A stretch of 64,000 nucleotides of DNA from Arthrobacter sp. C9C5 (GCF_013359735.1 NZ_JABFMX010000010.1:1-64000); one strand, 5' to 3'. Numbered from the stretch's first letter, positions 1 to 6,953 are shown. The notes: generated by a model from the sequence alone, not told the origin. Program-made: numbers and translations.

Positions 1-386
1 GACGCCGCACCCGGCTGGCGGGCCGGTCGGGGCCGCGGCCGCCCGGCCCGCCGGTGAACACGCCACCGTCCCGGAAACTCCCCCGTCCCGTCGTTCCCTG
101 CCAGTAAACTCGTGAAGGCTCTCCAGTCCCCCCAGCGTGGAGAGCCGGGAGCCCCCACGCTTGAGTCCTTGGATTCGCGCGGGGGCTTCCTCATGCCCTG
201 TCCCCCACCGCGGCCAGGTCATCCTGAGCACATTCCCCCACTGTCCTTGCGGGTTGTGCCCATTGGGGTCAGGTGGAGCCCTCCGCACAGCTCAAAGCTG
301 TCCCCGCTGGCGTGCAACCCGGCAGCTGTCCCGGCCTTGCCGGGGACGGTGGCAGAAATGTCACAGGGGTAGCCCATACTTGATTC
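1..386. other. no gene seen; possible structured region ahead of a terminator
   Basis: No reading frame here looks protein-like. The open frames are proline/serine rich, lack ribosome binding sites and resemble no family I know. The stretch contains several short complementary blocks (for example CTCTCC near 120 and GGAGAG near 138) and ends at a clear rho-independent terminator. It may be the 3' part of a gene or of a structured RNA that begins left of the window. I cannot assign it. Confidence 0.3.
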
Positions 387-412
387 AGCGGCCGGAGAGG
401 CCGCTTTTCTTT
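387..412 (+). terminator. rho-independent terminator
   Basis: A seven-base-pair stem (AGCGGCC / GGCCGCT) closes a GGAGA loop and is followed by TTTCTTT on the plus strand. It ends whatever transcript enters from the left and insulates the LexA-controlled operon that starts a few bases later. Confidence 0.7.
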
Positions 413-423
413 GGCGTGTCTAT

Positions 424-439
424 TCGAACATATGTTCTA
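424..439. promoter_or_regulatory. LexA (SOS) box upstream of the DUF6504-like operon
   Basis: The site TCGAACATATGTTCTA contains the perfect 12-bp palindrome GAACATATGTTC and fits the Gram-positive/actinobacterial LexA consensus (CGAAC-N4-GTTCG). It lies 10 bp before the ATG of the next gene. An almost identical site precedes umuDC at 31349-31364. DNA-damage induction of the operon at 450-1452 is inferred from this. Confidence 0.75.
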
Positions 440-449
440 AAGTGGTGGT

Positions 450-782
450 ATGGGACCGGAGCAGGCGAGCAGGCTGCAGGCGCAGTACGCGCGGCGGGCC
501 GGCCCGATAGGGCTGACGGTGGAAGAGCTCGATTTCGAGCACTTTCCCGTCAAGAACGGCTTCCCCGGGATCCCTGTGAAGGCGTGGATCCGGTTCCCGA
601 ACTGCGCGGAGCTGGTGGACGGCGAGGTGTACGCCTGGACAGCGAAGGCCGCTGAAGTGACGTGGAAGGACGGGCCGGTGACGTACCGGACCTGGGTGTG
701 GAACTCGGCAGTGACCCGCCGACAAGACATGATGACCAGAAATTTGGGAGAGCGCGTAGACCGTGACCGCAGTAGCGAATGA
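450..782 (+). CDS. hypothetical protein, first gene of SOS-type operon
   Basis: A 110-residue soluble protein that I do not recognise. It is rich in Trp, Val and Glu, with a stretch of alternating hydrophobic residues (VKAWIRF, VYAWTAK, YRTWVWNSAV) suggesting a small beta-rich fold. There is no signal peptide or membrane segment. The ATG lies just after a LexA box, with only a weak purine-rich ribosome binding site (AAGTGGTGG). The 3' end overlaps the next gene by 20 bp, so the two are probably translated together. Its likely role is an accessory factor in a DNA-damage-inducible operon, judged only from the operator and the DUF6504-like neighbour. Confidence 0.6.
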   Translation: MGPEQASRLQAQYARRAGPIGLTVEELDFEHFPVKNGFPGIPVKAWIRFPNCAELVDGEVYAWTAKAAEVTWKDGPVTYRTWVWNSAVTRRQDMMTRNLGERVDRDRSSE

Positions 783-1071
783 AACAACCCTGGACGTCGA
801 GGTCGACCTCCGCTTTACCGCCGCCGACGCTCCCCTCGCCGTCCGGTTCGACGGACGCATTTGGGCCGTGGCTGCGGACCCGGTGCACTGGTTCGCCCGG
901 GACGCCTGGTGGGACACCCGCCGGACCGCGGCCGTCGGCGCCGGTGACGTCGTCAGCGTCGAATACTGGCAGGTCCAGGTCCGCCTCGGATCCAACTCCG
1001 CACTGCGGACCTTCACCCTTCGCCGAAACCCCCTTTCGACCCAGTGGCTGCTGGAAAGCATCAGCGACTAA
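763..1071 (+). CDS. DUF6504-like protein
   Basis: A 102-residue protein starting at GTG, with GGGAG about 14 bp upstream. The pattern VRFDGRIWAV, then WFARDAWW, then VEYWQVQVR and LRTFTLRR near the C-terminus matches my recollection of DUF6504. That family of small actinobacterial proteins is often found beside the translesion factor ImuB and the polymerase DnaE2. No imuB or dnaE2 is present here, but the LexA box ahead of the operon fits a role in the SOS mutagenesis response. The family assignment is from pattern memory. The function of DUF6504 is not established, so only an SOS-linked accessory role can be inferred. Confidence 0.6.
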   Translation: MTAVANETTLDVEVDLRFTAADAPLAVRFDGRIWAVAADPVHWFARDAWWDTRRTAAVGAGDVVSVEYWQVQVRLGSNSALRTFTLRRNPLSTQWLLESISD

Positions 1072-1077
1072 GCCACA

Positions 1078-1452
1078 GTGATCCATCAAACGATCAGCGA
1101 TCAGACCTGGGCGGGAATCCGCACCGAGTTCACCTTGCCAACCCTCGCCCAGGTGCACCGCCGGCTCTCTGAACTCGGGGAAGACCCGGAACCGATCATG
1201 CGCCAGCTCGTCCGCGTCTTCATTGATGACGGGACCTTCTGCCCGGGATTCCAGTTCCTCCCCGGTGGCCAACTCCACCCAACAGTAACGCCCCTGTTCC
1301 GGCGCGCGATGGAACTGAAGCTCCCGCACAACTACTTCACGGTATGGATGGTCACCAAGTCCCGAGACCTGGCCGGAGCCAGGCCCGTGGACCGCTTGAA
1401 CGCCGCCTCCACTCCCCTAATGAAGGCCCTTGAGTCGTTTCACTGCCAGTAG
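1078..1452 (+). CDS. hypothetical protein with ParS/MbcA-like C-terminal pattern
   Basis: A 124-residue protein starting at GTG six bases after the preceding stop, hence the third gene of the LexA-box operon. The C-terminal third (FTVWMVTKSRDLAGARPVD, then ASTPLMKALESF) loosely resembles the toxin-binding domain of Xre/MbcA/ParS antitoxins, whose hallmark is a W, then GxxPxxxL, followed by a helix. The N-terminal part carries LPTLAQVHRRLSELGEDPE, a plausible helical segment. No RES- or Fic-type toxin is adjacent, so an antitoxin role is unsupported. A strong terminator follows at 1501-1536. I would otherwise call it hypothetical. Confidence 0.6.
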   Translation: MIHQTISDQTWAGIRTEFTLPTLAQVHRRLSELGEDPEPIMRQLVRVFIDDGTFCPGFQFLPGGQLHPTVTPLFRRAMELKLPHNYFTVWMVTKSRDLAGARPVDRLNAASTPLMKALESFHCQ

Positions 1453-1500
1453 TCCCCTTTGAAAGCACGTGTGGAGTGCCCAGCTGGGCCTGGACGAGGA

Positions 1501-1536
1501 AGAACCCGGCCGCCCTTTGGGGCGGCCGGGTTCTTT
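1501..1536. terminator. bidirectional terminator between convergent genes
   Basis: A perfect stem of at least 14 bp (GAACCCGGCCGCCC, 1502-1515, paired with 1520-1533) closes a four-base loop. It is followed by TTCTTTAG on the plus strand and an A-rich stretch on the other side. It separates the rightward SOS operon from the leftward DUF1508 gene and could work in both directions. Confidence 0.85.
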
Positions 1537-1553
1537 AGAGACCTGGACTACGG

Positions 1554-1739
1554 TCAGGACTCTTCGGTCACGTCCACGACCGCGGCGTCTGCGTTCTTCT
1601 TCACGGACTCGACGCCGTTCAGAGCGCTGGCCTTGGACTTGTAGCTCTCCGATGAGGCGATCACTTCGCCGTTACCGGCCTTGAGGCGGAAACGGTATCC
1701 ACCGGATTTGTCTTTGTAGACCTCGAACTTGCCTGCCAC
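1554..1739 (-). CDS. YegP-like DUF1508 protein
   Basis: A 61-residue protein made of one DUF1508 (YegP-like) unit: GKFEVYKDKSGGYRFRLKA, then NGEVIASSESYKSKASALNG and VESVKKNA. This small beta-beta-beta-alpha module is common in Actinobacteria and often accompanies stress or mobile regions; its biochemical role is unknown. I chose the GTG at 1739 because GGAGCACCT sits at good spacing upstream and the family profile begins here. A longer open frame reaching 1928 has no coding character. Confidence 0.85.
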   Translation of the reverse strand: MAGKFEVYKDKSGGYRFRLKAGNGEVIASSESYKSKASALNGVESVKKNADAAVVDVTEES

Positions 1740-1909
1740 AGGTGCTCCTTCGGTTGATTTGCCGGCCGCCGGGGCCGCTGGGCCAAAGACTACCGCCCGG
1801 GGCGCGGCGAGTCCGGAACTTCGCGCGGCATGCCCTTCCAACCCAGGCAGATGGTGACTAGGTGGAAATTTTCGGCACAATCCAAGCACCCGACAGGAGT
1901 GAGGAGCGC

Positions 1910-2008
1910 GTGAGCGCCCAAGGTGCAACTTATGAAGATGCCCGCGAAGCTCTCAGTGGGAGCATGCCAGAGGGTCATAAGCTTCTCGTGATCCGAACCA
2001 GCGACTAG
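1910..2008 (+). CDS. small hypothetical protein (32 aa)
   Basis: A 32-residue reading frame starting at GTG, with a strong ribosome binding site (AGGAGTGAGGAGC). It contains ATYEDAREALSG followed by MPEGHKLLVIRTSD. The sequence is well composed, with an amphipathic helix and then a short hydrophobic strand, and its codon use matches its neighbours. I have the impression of similar tiny proteins in Arthrobacter but cannot name a family. It stands alone between the DUF1508 gene and the par region. The function is unknown. Confidence 0.5.
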   Translation: MSAQGATYEDAREALSGSMPEGHKLLVIRTSD

Positions 2009-2058
2009 TCCGCTCCGGATAGCCCGTCCTAGAGAGGGGCCCCCTCCGCCATTCCTTT

Positions 2059-2082
2059 GACGTCAATGACGTCATTGACGTC
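2059..2082. promoter_or_regulatory. 24-bp perfect palindrome upstream of parA (candidate centromere or operator)
   Basis: Three GACGTC hexamers are separated by AAT and ATT, so that the whole 24 bp equals its own reverse complement. It lies about 430 bp upstream of parA. Palindromes or iterons ahead of par operons are typical ParB-like binding sites (parS) or operators, but no protein-site pairing can be shown from sequence alone. Confidence 0.45.
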
Positions 2083-2175
2083 TTTACTGTCAAGGCAGCA
2101 TTGGCTGCGTCCGGACTGGATCTCACGTCCGGGACCAAGGTGATGGAGACCTCCGGGGAAACCCGGCCTCTCCCT

Positions 2176-2198
2176 GCGCCATAAGTAGTGCCATAAGC
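2176..2198 (+). repeat. tandem GCCATAAG repeat, left copy (par-flanking)
   Basis: Two GCCATAAG octamers sit at a 12-bp period (2178-2185 and 2190-2197). The same 23-bp unit, matching at 19 of 23 positions and differing only in the 4-bp spacer, occurs in inverted orientation at 4221-4243. The two copies bracket the parA and partner genes, which suggests centromere or operator sites for the partition partner. Confidence 0.55.
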
Positions 2199-2277
2199 CA
2201 CGTTGGAAATACCGCCTTACCTGCAATTGCGCGGCCTACCCGATAATTAGCGGGGTGCCACGCAGGTTCACCTGCCC

Positions 2278-2457
2278 ATGGGCAAGCCCGAACCTGAGCC
2301 AGCGATTCAATGTGCTCGCGCATTGGCACTACCGCGTGATGCTCAGCGCTTCTTCCAACAGACCACGAGATGCGCCTTCCAGTGCTACGCCCGCCCGGAA
2401 GCACCGTGTAACTTCTTGTGCGTGTCACTGCCGGAAATCACGCAGCAGCGCACATAG
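2278..2457 (+). CDS. possible small Cys-rich protein (59 aa)
   Basis: A 59-residue frame beginning with MGKPEPEPAIQCARALALPR and containing five cysteines (IQCARAL, RCAFQCYARPEAPCNFLC). The composition is protein-like and an in-frame stop lies 30 bp upstream, which fixes ATG 2278 as the first start. The ribosome binding site is weak (GCAGG), and overlapping frames are also open, so chance is not excluded. If real, it could be a small metal-binding protein transcribed ahead of parA. Confidence 0.3.
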   Translation: MGKPEPEPAIQCARALALPRDAQRFFQQTTRCAFQCYARPEAPCNFLCVSLPEITQQRT

Positions 2458-2508
2458 CCTTAGAAGCAGGAACGTCCGCCTTCCAGCACGTAGGAGAATT
2501 ACCGGCCG

Positions 2509-3450
2509 ATGGCACGATCACTGCAAGCCCCAGCAAGCCCGAGAACCCGTGAAACACGGGCAATTGACCGGGTCATTTCCCTGGCGAACGGCAAGGGGGG
2601 AGTGGGGAAGACCACGACCGTAGCCAACGTTGGCGGGTACGTGGCGCTGGCCGGCTCCCGCGTCCTAATGGTGGACCTGGACCCACAGGGTGACTTGGCT
2701 CGGGACCTCGGCTATGAACGTCAGAGCGGACGGGAACTGTTCCAGGCTCTCATCGCCGGGACCGCGCCGATGATCCTCCGGAACGTCCGGGAGAACCTTG
2801 ATGTCATCCCCGGCGGGCAGGACCTCGAGGACATCCAAGGAATTATGCTCTCGCGTTCCAGCCGCTCGGACGCCGGCGACTTCGGCGACATGCTGTACAC
2901 CGTCCTGGCGCCCTTGGCTGACGATTACGACCTCATCCTGATCGACACCCCACCGGGGGAGCGGATCCTCGTTGAAGGTGCCTTCGCAATCTCCAGCGCC
3001 GTCGTCATTCCGACACGTTCCGATGACGCGAGCATCGACGGTGTGGAACGCATAGCCCGCCGATTCATGGCCGTCCGGGACCGGAACCCGAACCTGCAGC
3101 TGGCCGGCATCGTCCTGTTCGGTGTCGGACCGCGTTCGTTGCGCTTGGAACGCAGTGTCCGCGACACACTGGAGGAGATGCTGGGCACCGTCGCCCCGGT
3201 TTTCGAGACCCGGATCCGGAACCTGGAGAGCGCCAGCGCGGACGCACGCCGCAAGGGCCTGCTGTTCCACGAGCTGGAGGGCGCAGTCACTGACGCCCAA
3301 AAGAAGCGCCTGAAGGCCCTCCGGGCGGGGGAAAAGCCCGCCGAAGGGTTCTTCTCGCGCAACGCCGGAGGACTGGCTGAAGAGTACGAGCAGCTGACCG
3401 GGGAGATACTGGCCCGCCTCAACGAGATCGAGAGCGAGAACCAGGCATGA
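2509..3450 (+). CDS. parA: ParA-family partition ATPase
   Basis: A 313-residue ParA/MinD-type ATPase, expected to move or position element DNA on the nucleoid together with a centromere-binding partner. The deviant Walker A motif is KGGVGKTTTVANVGG near residue 30. LMVDLDPQGDLARDLG is the A' motif, and DLILIDTPPGE is the Walker B region. The roughly 20-residue N-terminal extension is rich in Arg and Ser. The ATG has AGGAG about 12 bp upstream. The stop overlaps the next gene's start (ATGA), the standard arrangement of parA with its partner. Length and motifs are normal for a type I partition ATPase. Confidence 0.9.
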   Translation: MARSLQAPASPRTRETRAIDRVISLANGKGGVGKTTTVANVGGYVALAGSRVLMVDLDPQGDLARDLGYERQSGRELFQALIAGTAPMILRNVRENLDVIPGGQDLEDIQGIMLSRSSRSDAGDFGDMLYTVLAPLADDYDLILIDTPPGERILVEGAFAISSAVVIPTRSDDASIDGVERIARRFMAVRDRNPNLQLAGIVLFGVGPRSLRLERSVRDTLEEMLGTVAPVFETRIRNLESASADARRKGLLFHELEGAVTDAQKKRLKALRAGEKPAEGFFSRNAGGLAEEYEQLTGEILARLNEIESENQA

Positions 3451-4178
3451 GCGGCCGCCCAAACCTTGCCGGGGCTTTCGCTCCTGCAGCAGCTCCCGTG
3501 CGCGGCGCAGCGCTGCAGGGCCTACTGGCACCGAAGAGGCGGGGGAGTGGCACCCAGGCGCCGGAACCCAAGGTACATGAGGAATCAGTTGGAGCGCCGA
3601 CACGGGAAGCCTTCCAGGCTACCTCCCCGCCCGAGAGCGAACCCGAAATCGACCAGGACATCACCGTCGGGCAGGCACCCCCGGAGGTGGAGGAGCGGGG
3701 CGCTGAGGAGCCCGAGCCGGTTTTGGCGGCTGGGCAGGAGCAGATATCGACTCCATGGCAGAAACCGGCAGCCAAAATAACCGGAGCACCGGCAGTGAAG
3801 GCCTCCGAGACGGTGCCCGGGGCGCTGCGCAACGTCGGGGTCTATCTGCCGCCGGCCTTGCTCGCCGACGTCAAGGATGCGGTCTACCAGGGCCGGACGA
3901 CGTACGCGGATCTGCTCATCGACGCCTTTGAGGCCGTCGACGAAGAGCAGATAGCGGGGCAGTTCACAGCCGAAACGGCGCTGACCAGCTCCGGCATGCC
4001 GCGGCGTGCACCTCGGAAGAGGGGAGAGGGCGGCATCCAGATCCAGCTGCGTCTCGACGGGCTACAGGTTGCTTGGCTAGATAACAAGGTCATAGAGTTC
4101 GGGGCTCCGTCACGCAGCGCCCTCGTCTCGGCCGTCTTCAAGCTGCACACCCAAGCGCGTAAGACCGCGGGGGAGTGA
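3447..4178 (+). CDS. putative ParA partner (centromere-binding) protein
   Basis: A 243-residue protein translationally coupled to parA. The first 130 residues are low complexity and rich in Pro, Glu and Ala, hence probably disordered. The C-terminal half contains LRNVGVYLPPALLADVKDAV and later IQIQLRLDGLQVAWLDNKVI with SRSALVSAVFKLH. Both resemble ribbon-helix-helix or short helix modules used by non-HTH ParB-like partners. No canonical ParB nuclease-like (GERRW) motif is visible. Position, overlap and the flanking repeats support a centromere-binding partner; the exact family is unrecognised. Confidence 0.65.
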   Translation: MSGRPNLAGAFAPAAAPVRGAALQGLLAPKRRGSGTQAPEPKVHEESVGAPTREAFQATSPPESEPEIDQDITVGQAPPEVEERGAEEPEPVLAAGQEQISTPWQKPAAKITGAPAVKASETVPGALRNVGVYLPPALLADVKDAVYQGRTTYADLLIDAFEAVDEEQIAGQFTAETALTSSGMPRRAPRKRGEGGIQIQLRLDGLQVAWLDNKVIEFGAPSRSALVSAVFKLHTQARKTAGE

Positions 4179-4220
4179 GAACCACAATGCTGCGGGTCGT
4201 CTGGCCTGAGTTCCTATAGT

Positions 4221-4243
4221 GCTTATGGCTTGGCTTATGGCGC
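4221..4243 (-). repeat. tandem GCCATAAG repeat, right copy (par-flanking)
   Basis: This is the inverted counterpart of 2176-2198. On the minus strand it gives two GCCATAAG octamers at a 12-bp period, with the same flanking GCGC. It lies in the short convergent gap between the par partner gene and the replication gene. The same spacing on both sides of the operon points to a specific binding protein. Confidence 0.55.
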
Positions 4244-4310
4244 GGACCATGAAGCCGTTGAATTCCAGCAGAGGAAATTGCTGATGAATGGCTGCCTTCG
4301 GCGTTGAACC

Positions 4311-6137
4311 CTACCCGGCTCTGCTGAATGCGACATCCGCAAGGGTCCATTCATCGGGTGGGCCCTCAAATGTCTCCCACGGGTAATCCTCACCGGGGGA
4401 GAGGAGCTCGGCGACAGTATTGACGTGCTTGGCCAGCCATTCTCGCCAGATAATCCGCTCGTTCTTGTAGCGCTGCAGCTGCGCGGCGACGACTTCGAGT
4501 ACTCCGAGGTGTTCGGCGAGCTGCTTCAACGACGTCGACGCCACCACAGCCCAGGATTTCCCAGCGTTCCGTGCCACCAGGTTCCAAGCCGCAAGTACCT
4601 CCAGGGCCTCATTCACCGCGGACCTGGACAGCCGGGTGACCCGAACGATTTCGGCGATCGGCAATGCGGGGGAGTGCTCGAGTGCTTCGTAAACGAACGC
4701 CGCCGGCAGGCCCAGTTCCCGGAATACCGGGCGGAGTGCGTGGATTTTCCCCTTCTGCCAGGTTGCATCCTCGGCGGCGGACTTCAGCTCTTCGGGGACA
4801 GTCAGCATGTAGAGATCGCCTTTCGTCCCACGGGCCTCCTCAACCAAGGTAATGAGGGGATCCTTCTCCGACCTGAGCGCTTTAAGGTGCAAGGCCACCG
4901 TGGTGTGATCCAGGCCAGTGGCAACCGCAATAGACCGAACCCCGAATTCAACGAACCTCGAGGCCGTCATATGAGCGGCCTCCCCCAAGGACCTCAGCAC
5001 CATTCTTCGCGCCATCCCTGTTCGAGACTCCCGGTAGCTCACCTCCCTAATCCGAAGTACATTCCGCCAGGTCCGGATGAACCGATGCTCAGCATGGGGA
5101 TCGGACGAGATGAGATTCAAGCCCTTTGGTGCGGGGGGCTGTGTATTGGGCTGGCTTGTGGGGGATCTACGGACATTGTTATTCCCTTCTCCGGTGGAGA
5201 GGTTTTTGCTCAGGTAGCCGACCGCACTTATCCAGTCCCTGCGCAGTGCCGGCACCCGGTGGTGGGGCGCATAACGGGCGTAGAACGAAGCAAGCCCGGG
5301 CCAGGTCCCCTGCATCATGCGGCGTTCCACATCTACGAGTTGGAGGCCGGCGGCCGCGGCGCCGGTGACGATGGCCTGGCGGGCGTCCGAGTCGGTGGCG
5401 TACCGGCGGGAGTCGTAGAGTCCGGTTTGTGCCATGAGCTGCATGACCCGTGACATCCGCCCGACGGGATGCTTCACCGCCGGCATTTCCTCGGCCCCGG
5501 GGACAAAAGTCTGCTCGAGCCGCAAGTTCCGAACGGCGCGGATCTCCCCCGCCAGGTCAGCCGTTATGGCGGACCAGACGGCAGCGGAGTTGGGCCGACG
5601 CGCAACGTCGTAGGCCTTGGAGAGGCTCATCGCGAGCTCCTGGTGGCCACCACGCTTATGCGGGGAGCCGGGTGTGCGCATGCAGCCATGCAGAAGGTTT
5701 TGGTGCGGGGTCTTGTCCAGACTCCGGTACCGGGTGCCCAGCGCCTCGACAAGATCACGCGCTTCAGTGAAGGTGACCCGCTGCGCGAGCGGGATGTAGA
5801 CGTGGCGGCCGCCGTTGGGGGAGTAGTCCTCAATCCAGCGGGCCCCGACACTGTGGAGCCAGGTCTGTACGGCGCGGACGTCGGCGAGGACCCAGTCGAC
5901 GCCGGCTACCGAGGAGTCGAAGTCCAGGAAGATCGCGGCGCAGGTGCCGTCTTTCCCGAAGATCCGGACCGCGGCAGGGAAGGACGGGAGGGCCTCGGTG
6001 AGGGCGCGTTCGTGCTTCTGCGGGTAGGTCTTACCGGCATCCCGGGAAAGGCGAACTCGGGGCTGACCCGCGAGGATAGGCGCCAAGGCAGCCCAGGCCT
6101 GAGCGGGGCTGTGAGTTGAGGATGGCCCGTGCGACAC
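4311..6137 (-). CDS. replication initiator with archaeo-eukaryotic primase domain
   Basis: A protein of about 608 residues. The N-terminal region shows the AEP primase/Prim-Pol signature: IFLDFDSS (metal-binding D72 and D74 counted from GTG 6137) followed by DYSPNGGRHVYIPL (the sGGxHxY motif). The C-terminal half contains helix-turn-helix segments (FGVRSIAVATGLDHTTVALH and IAEIVRVTRLSRSAVNEALE), as in plasmid RepA/primase initiators. It probably primes and initiates element replication. The frame is open to a TTG at 6248, but that extension is Cys-rich, contains two hairpins and lacks a ribosome binding site, so I prefer GTG 6137 with low certainty. The gene points left, opposite to parA. Confidence 0.8.
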   Translation of the reverse strand: MSHGPSSTHSPAQAWAALAPILAGQPRVRLSRDAGKTYPQKHERALTEALPSFPAAVRIFGKDGTCAAIFLDFDSSVAGVDWVLADVRAVQTWLHSVGARWIEDYSPNGGRHVYIPLAQRVTFTEARDLVEALGTRYRSLDKTPHQNLLHGCMRTPGSPHKRGGHQELAMSLSKAYDVARRPNSAAVWSAITADLAGEIRAVRNLRLEQTFVPGAEEMPAVKHPVGRMSRVMQLMAQTGLYDSRRYATDSDARQAIVTGAAAAGLQLVDVERRMMQGTWPGLASFYARYAPHHRVPALRRDWISAVGYLSKNLSTGEGNNNVRRSPTSQPNTQPPAPKGLNLISSDPHAEHRFIRTWRNVLRIREVSYRESRTGMARRMVLRSLGEAAHMTASRFVEFGVRSIAVATGLDHTTVALHLKALRSEKDPLITLVEEARGTKGDLYMLTVPEELKSAAEDATWQKGKIHALRPVFRELGLPAAFVYEALEHSPALPIAEIVRVTRLSRSAVNEALEVLAAWNLVARNAGKSWAVVASTSLKQLAEHLGVLEVVAAQLQRYKNERIIWREWLAKHVNTVAELLSPGEDYPWETFEGPPDEWTLADVAFSRAG

Positions 6138-6158
6138 GCCAGCGCCGTATGTGGCTGG

Positions 6159-6239
6159 CAGCACGCGGGCGTGCTGTTGTACGATGATGCTATTCCTGTC
6201 GAGGGAATGAATAAGGACCGATCTTGCAGGATCGGTTTT
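6159..6239 (+). ncRNA. candidate antisense RNA in the replication-gene leader
   Basis: Two consecutive hairpins lie on the plus strand, antisense to the leader of the replication gene. The first is CAGCACGC-GG-GCGTGCTG (6159-6176). The second is ACCGATC / GATCGGT (6217-6236), followed directly by TTTT, as in a terminator. Small countertranscripts of this size often control plasmid replication. I could not find a convincing promoter, so the call rests on structure and location. Confidence 0.35.
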
Positions 6240-6327
6240 GCAACACAAATGAAGTCCTGTGAAGGTCTTCCATCCGATCTACGATCTGTTCGCCGGCAAG
6301 CTATCCGGATCGTGGATCTTCAGCTTC

Positions 6328-6357
6328 GAAGGCCCGCCTAGTGCGGGCCTTCTTCTG
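6328..6357 (+). terminator. strong hairpin terminator
   Basis: A perfect 10-bp stem (GAAGGCCCGC / GCGGGCCTTC) closes a CTAGT loop and is followed by TTCTGTTA on the plus strand. It sits immediately beyond the stop of the leftward small DNA-binding gene. The T-rich side favours termination of a rightward transcript, but it may act on both strands. Confidence 0.65.
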
Positions 6358-6591
6358 TTATGAGGCTATGCGGATCGGCAGTTCCTCCTGATGCGCGAAA
6401 TGATCCAGCAATGCCAGATCTTCGCGCAGGGACCGATCTACGGCGGAGGAAACGTAGTCCGTGACAGTCATGCCCTTGGCGGCAGCGATCATCTGAACGT
6501 CCTCCGCAGTCTTAGCCTGGGTGCGGAAGCCAATGTATTTGCGAAGACCCTTGCTGGGCCGCCCGCCTCCACGATTGATTACTGCGCTCAT
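6358..6591 (-). CDS. small ribbon-helix-helix-like protein upstream of rep
   Basis: A 77-residue basic protein starting MSAVINRGGGRPSKGLRKYI, followed by a strand-like segment (IGFRTQAKT) and helices (AEDVQMIAAAKGMTVTDYV, SSAVDRSLREDLALL). This is the layout of plasmid-type ribbon-helix-helix or MobC-like DNA-binding proteins. I chose the ATG at 6591 because AAAGGA lies 7 bp upstream; the open frame to 6789 is not coding-like. Its place just upstream of the replication gene in the same orientation suggests copy-number or transcription control. A dyad at 6613-6629 is a candidate operator. Confidence 0.65.
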   Translation of the reverse strand: MSAVINRGGGRPSKGLRKYIGFRTQAKTAEDVQMIAAAKGMTVTDYVSSAVDRSLREDLALLDHFAHQEELPIRIAS

Positions 6592-6612
6592 GGTCATGTC
6601 CTTTGAATCTCG

Positions 6613-6629
6613 CACAACCCGCGGTTGTG
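6613..6629. promoter_or_regulatory. dyad upstream of the small DNA-binding gene
   Basis: CACAAC and GTTGTG arms flank CCGCG, about 22 bp upstream of the ATG at 6591. It is a plausible autoregulatory operator. The rest of 6592-6913 holds no gene that I can support, only two copies of TGTTTACAG (near 6677 and 6734). Confidence 0.35.
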
Positions 6630-6913
6630 ACTGCTTCATCGCTGGTGCTACTTGCGGTCGCTCGCTATGACGTTTCTGTTTACAGCTATCGACTGAGTCG
6701 AAATTAGCACTGCTTTCGGAGGCATCCGGGGATTTGTTTACAGAAAACGGCCCCCGCGTGTCGCGCGCCTCGGTTTCATCAGCAACCATCTCGATCTGAA
6801 GCCATACCTGTCCCGTTCTCGCCGCCCTTCCGTGACAACTCCAATGTCGGGAACCTTGGTAGGGTGGCTCCTTGCCATGGCGCTTTCGACGCTAGACTTT
6901 CATAGTACACATT

Positions 6914-6930
6914 ACTGAAATTTTTTCAGT
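6914..6930. promoter_or_regulatory. operator ACTGAAA-TTT-TTTCAGT ahead of the ImmA/DUF6545/PAP2 cassette
   Basis: A perfect 17-bp dyad with 7-bp arms lies 24 bp before the ATG of the metallopeptidase gene. The same dyad occurs twice in tandem at 9647-9680, after the HTH gene that ends the cassette. Matching operators at both ends suggest that the cassette-encoded HTH protein binds them. Confidence 0.65.
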
Positions 6931-6953
6931 TGGATCACCGGAGCCCTAGGAAC

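Noticed and set aside
2023..2184. Protein-like frame containing the GACGTC palindrome (FDVNDVIDVFTVKAAL...)
   Set aside because: Composition is plausible, but the only start codons are internal (TTG 2101, GTG 2140) and none has a ribosome binding site; may be a gene remnant.
2255..2623. 122-codon plus frame upstream of parA
   Set aside because: Arg/Ser/Pro-rich, overlaps the parA start, no ribosome binding site; the 59-codon frame at 2278 looks better but is itself uncertain.
2665..3603. 312-codon minus-strand open frame opposite parA
   Set aside because: Shadow of high-GC coding; the plus strand has clear ParA motifs and an overlapping partner gene.
6138..6248. N-terminal extension of the replication protein from TTG 6248
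   Set aside because: Contains two hairpins with a T-run on the other strand, no ribosome binding site and atypical composition; treated as leader.
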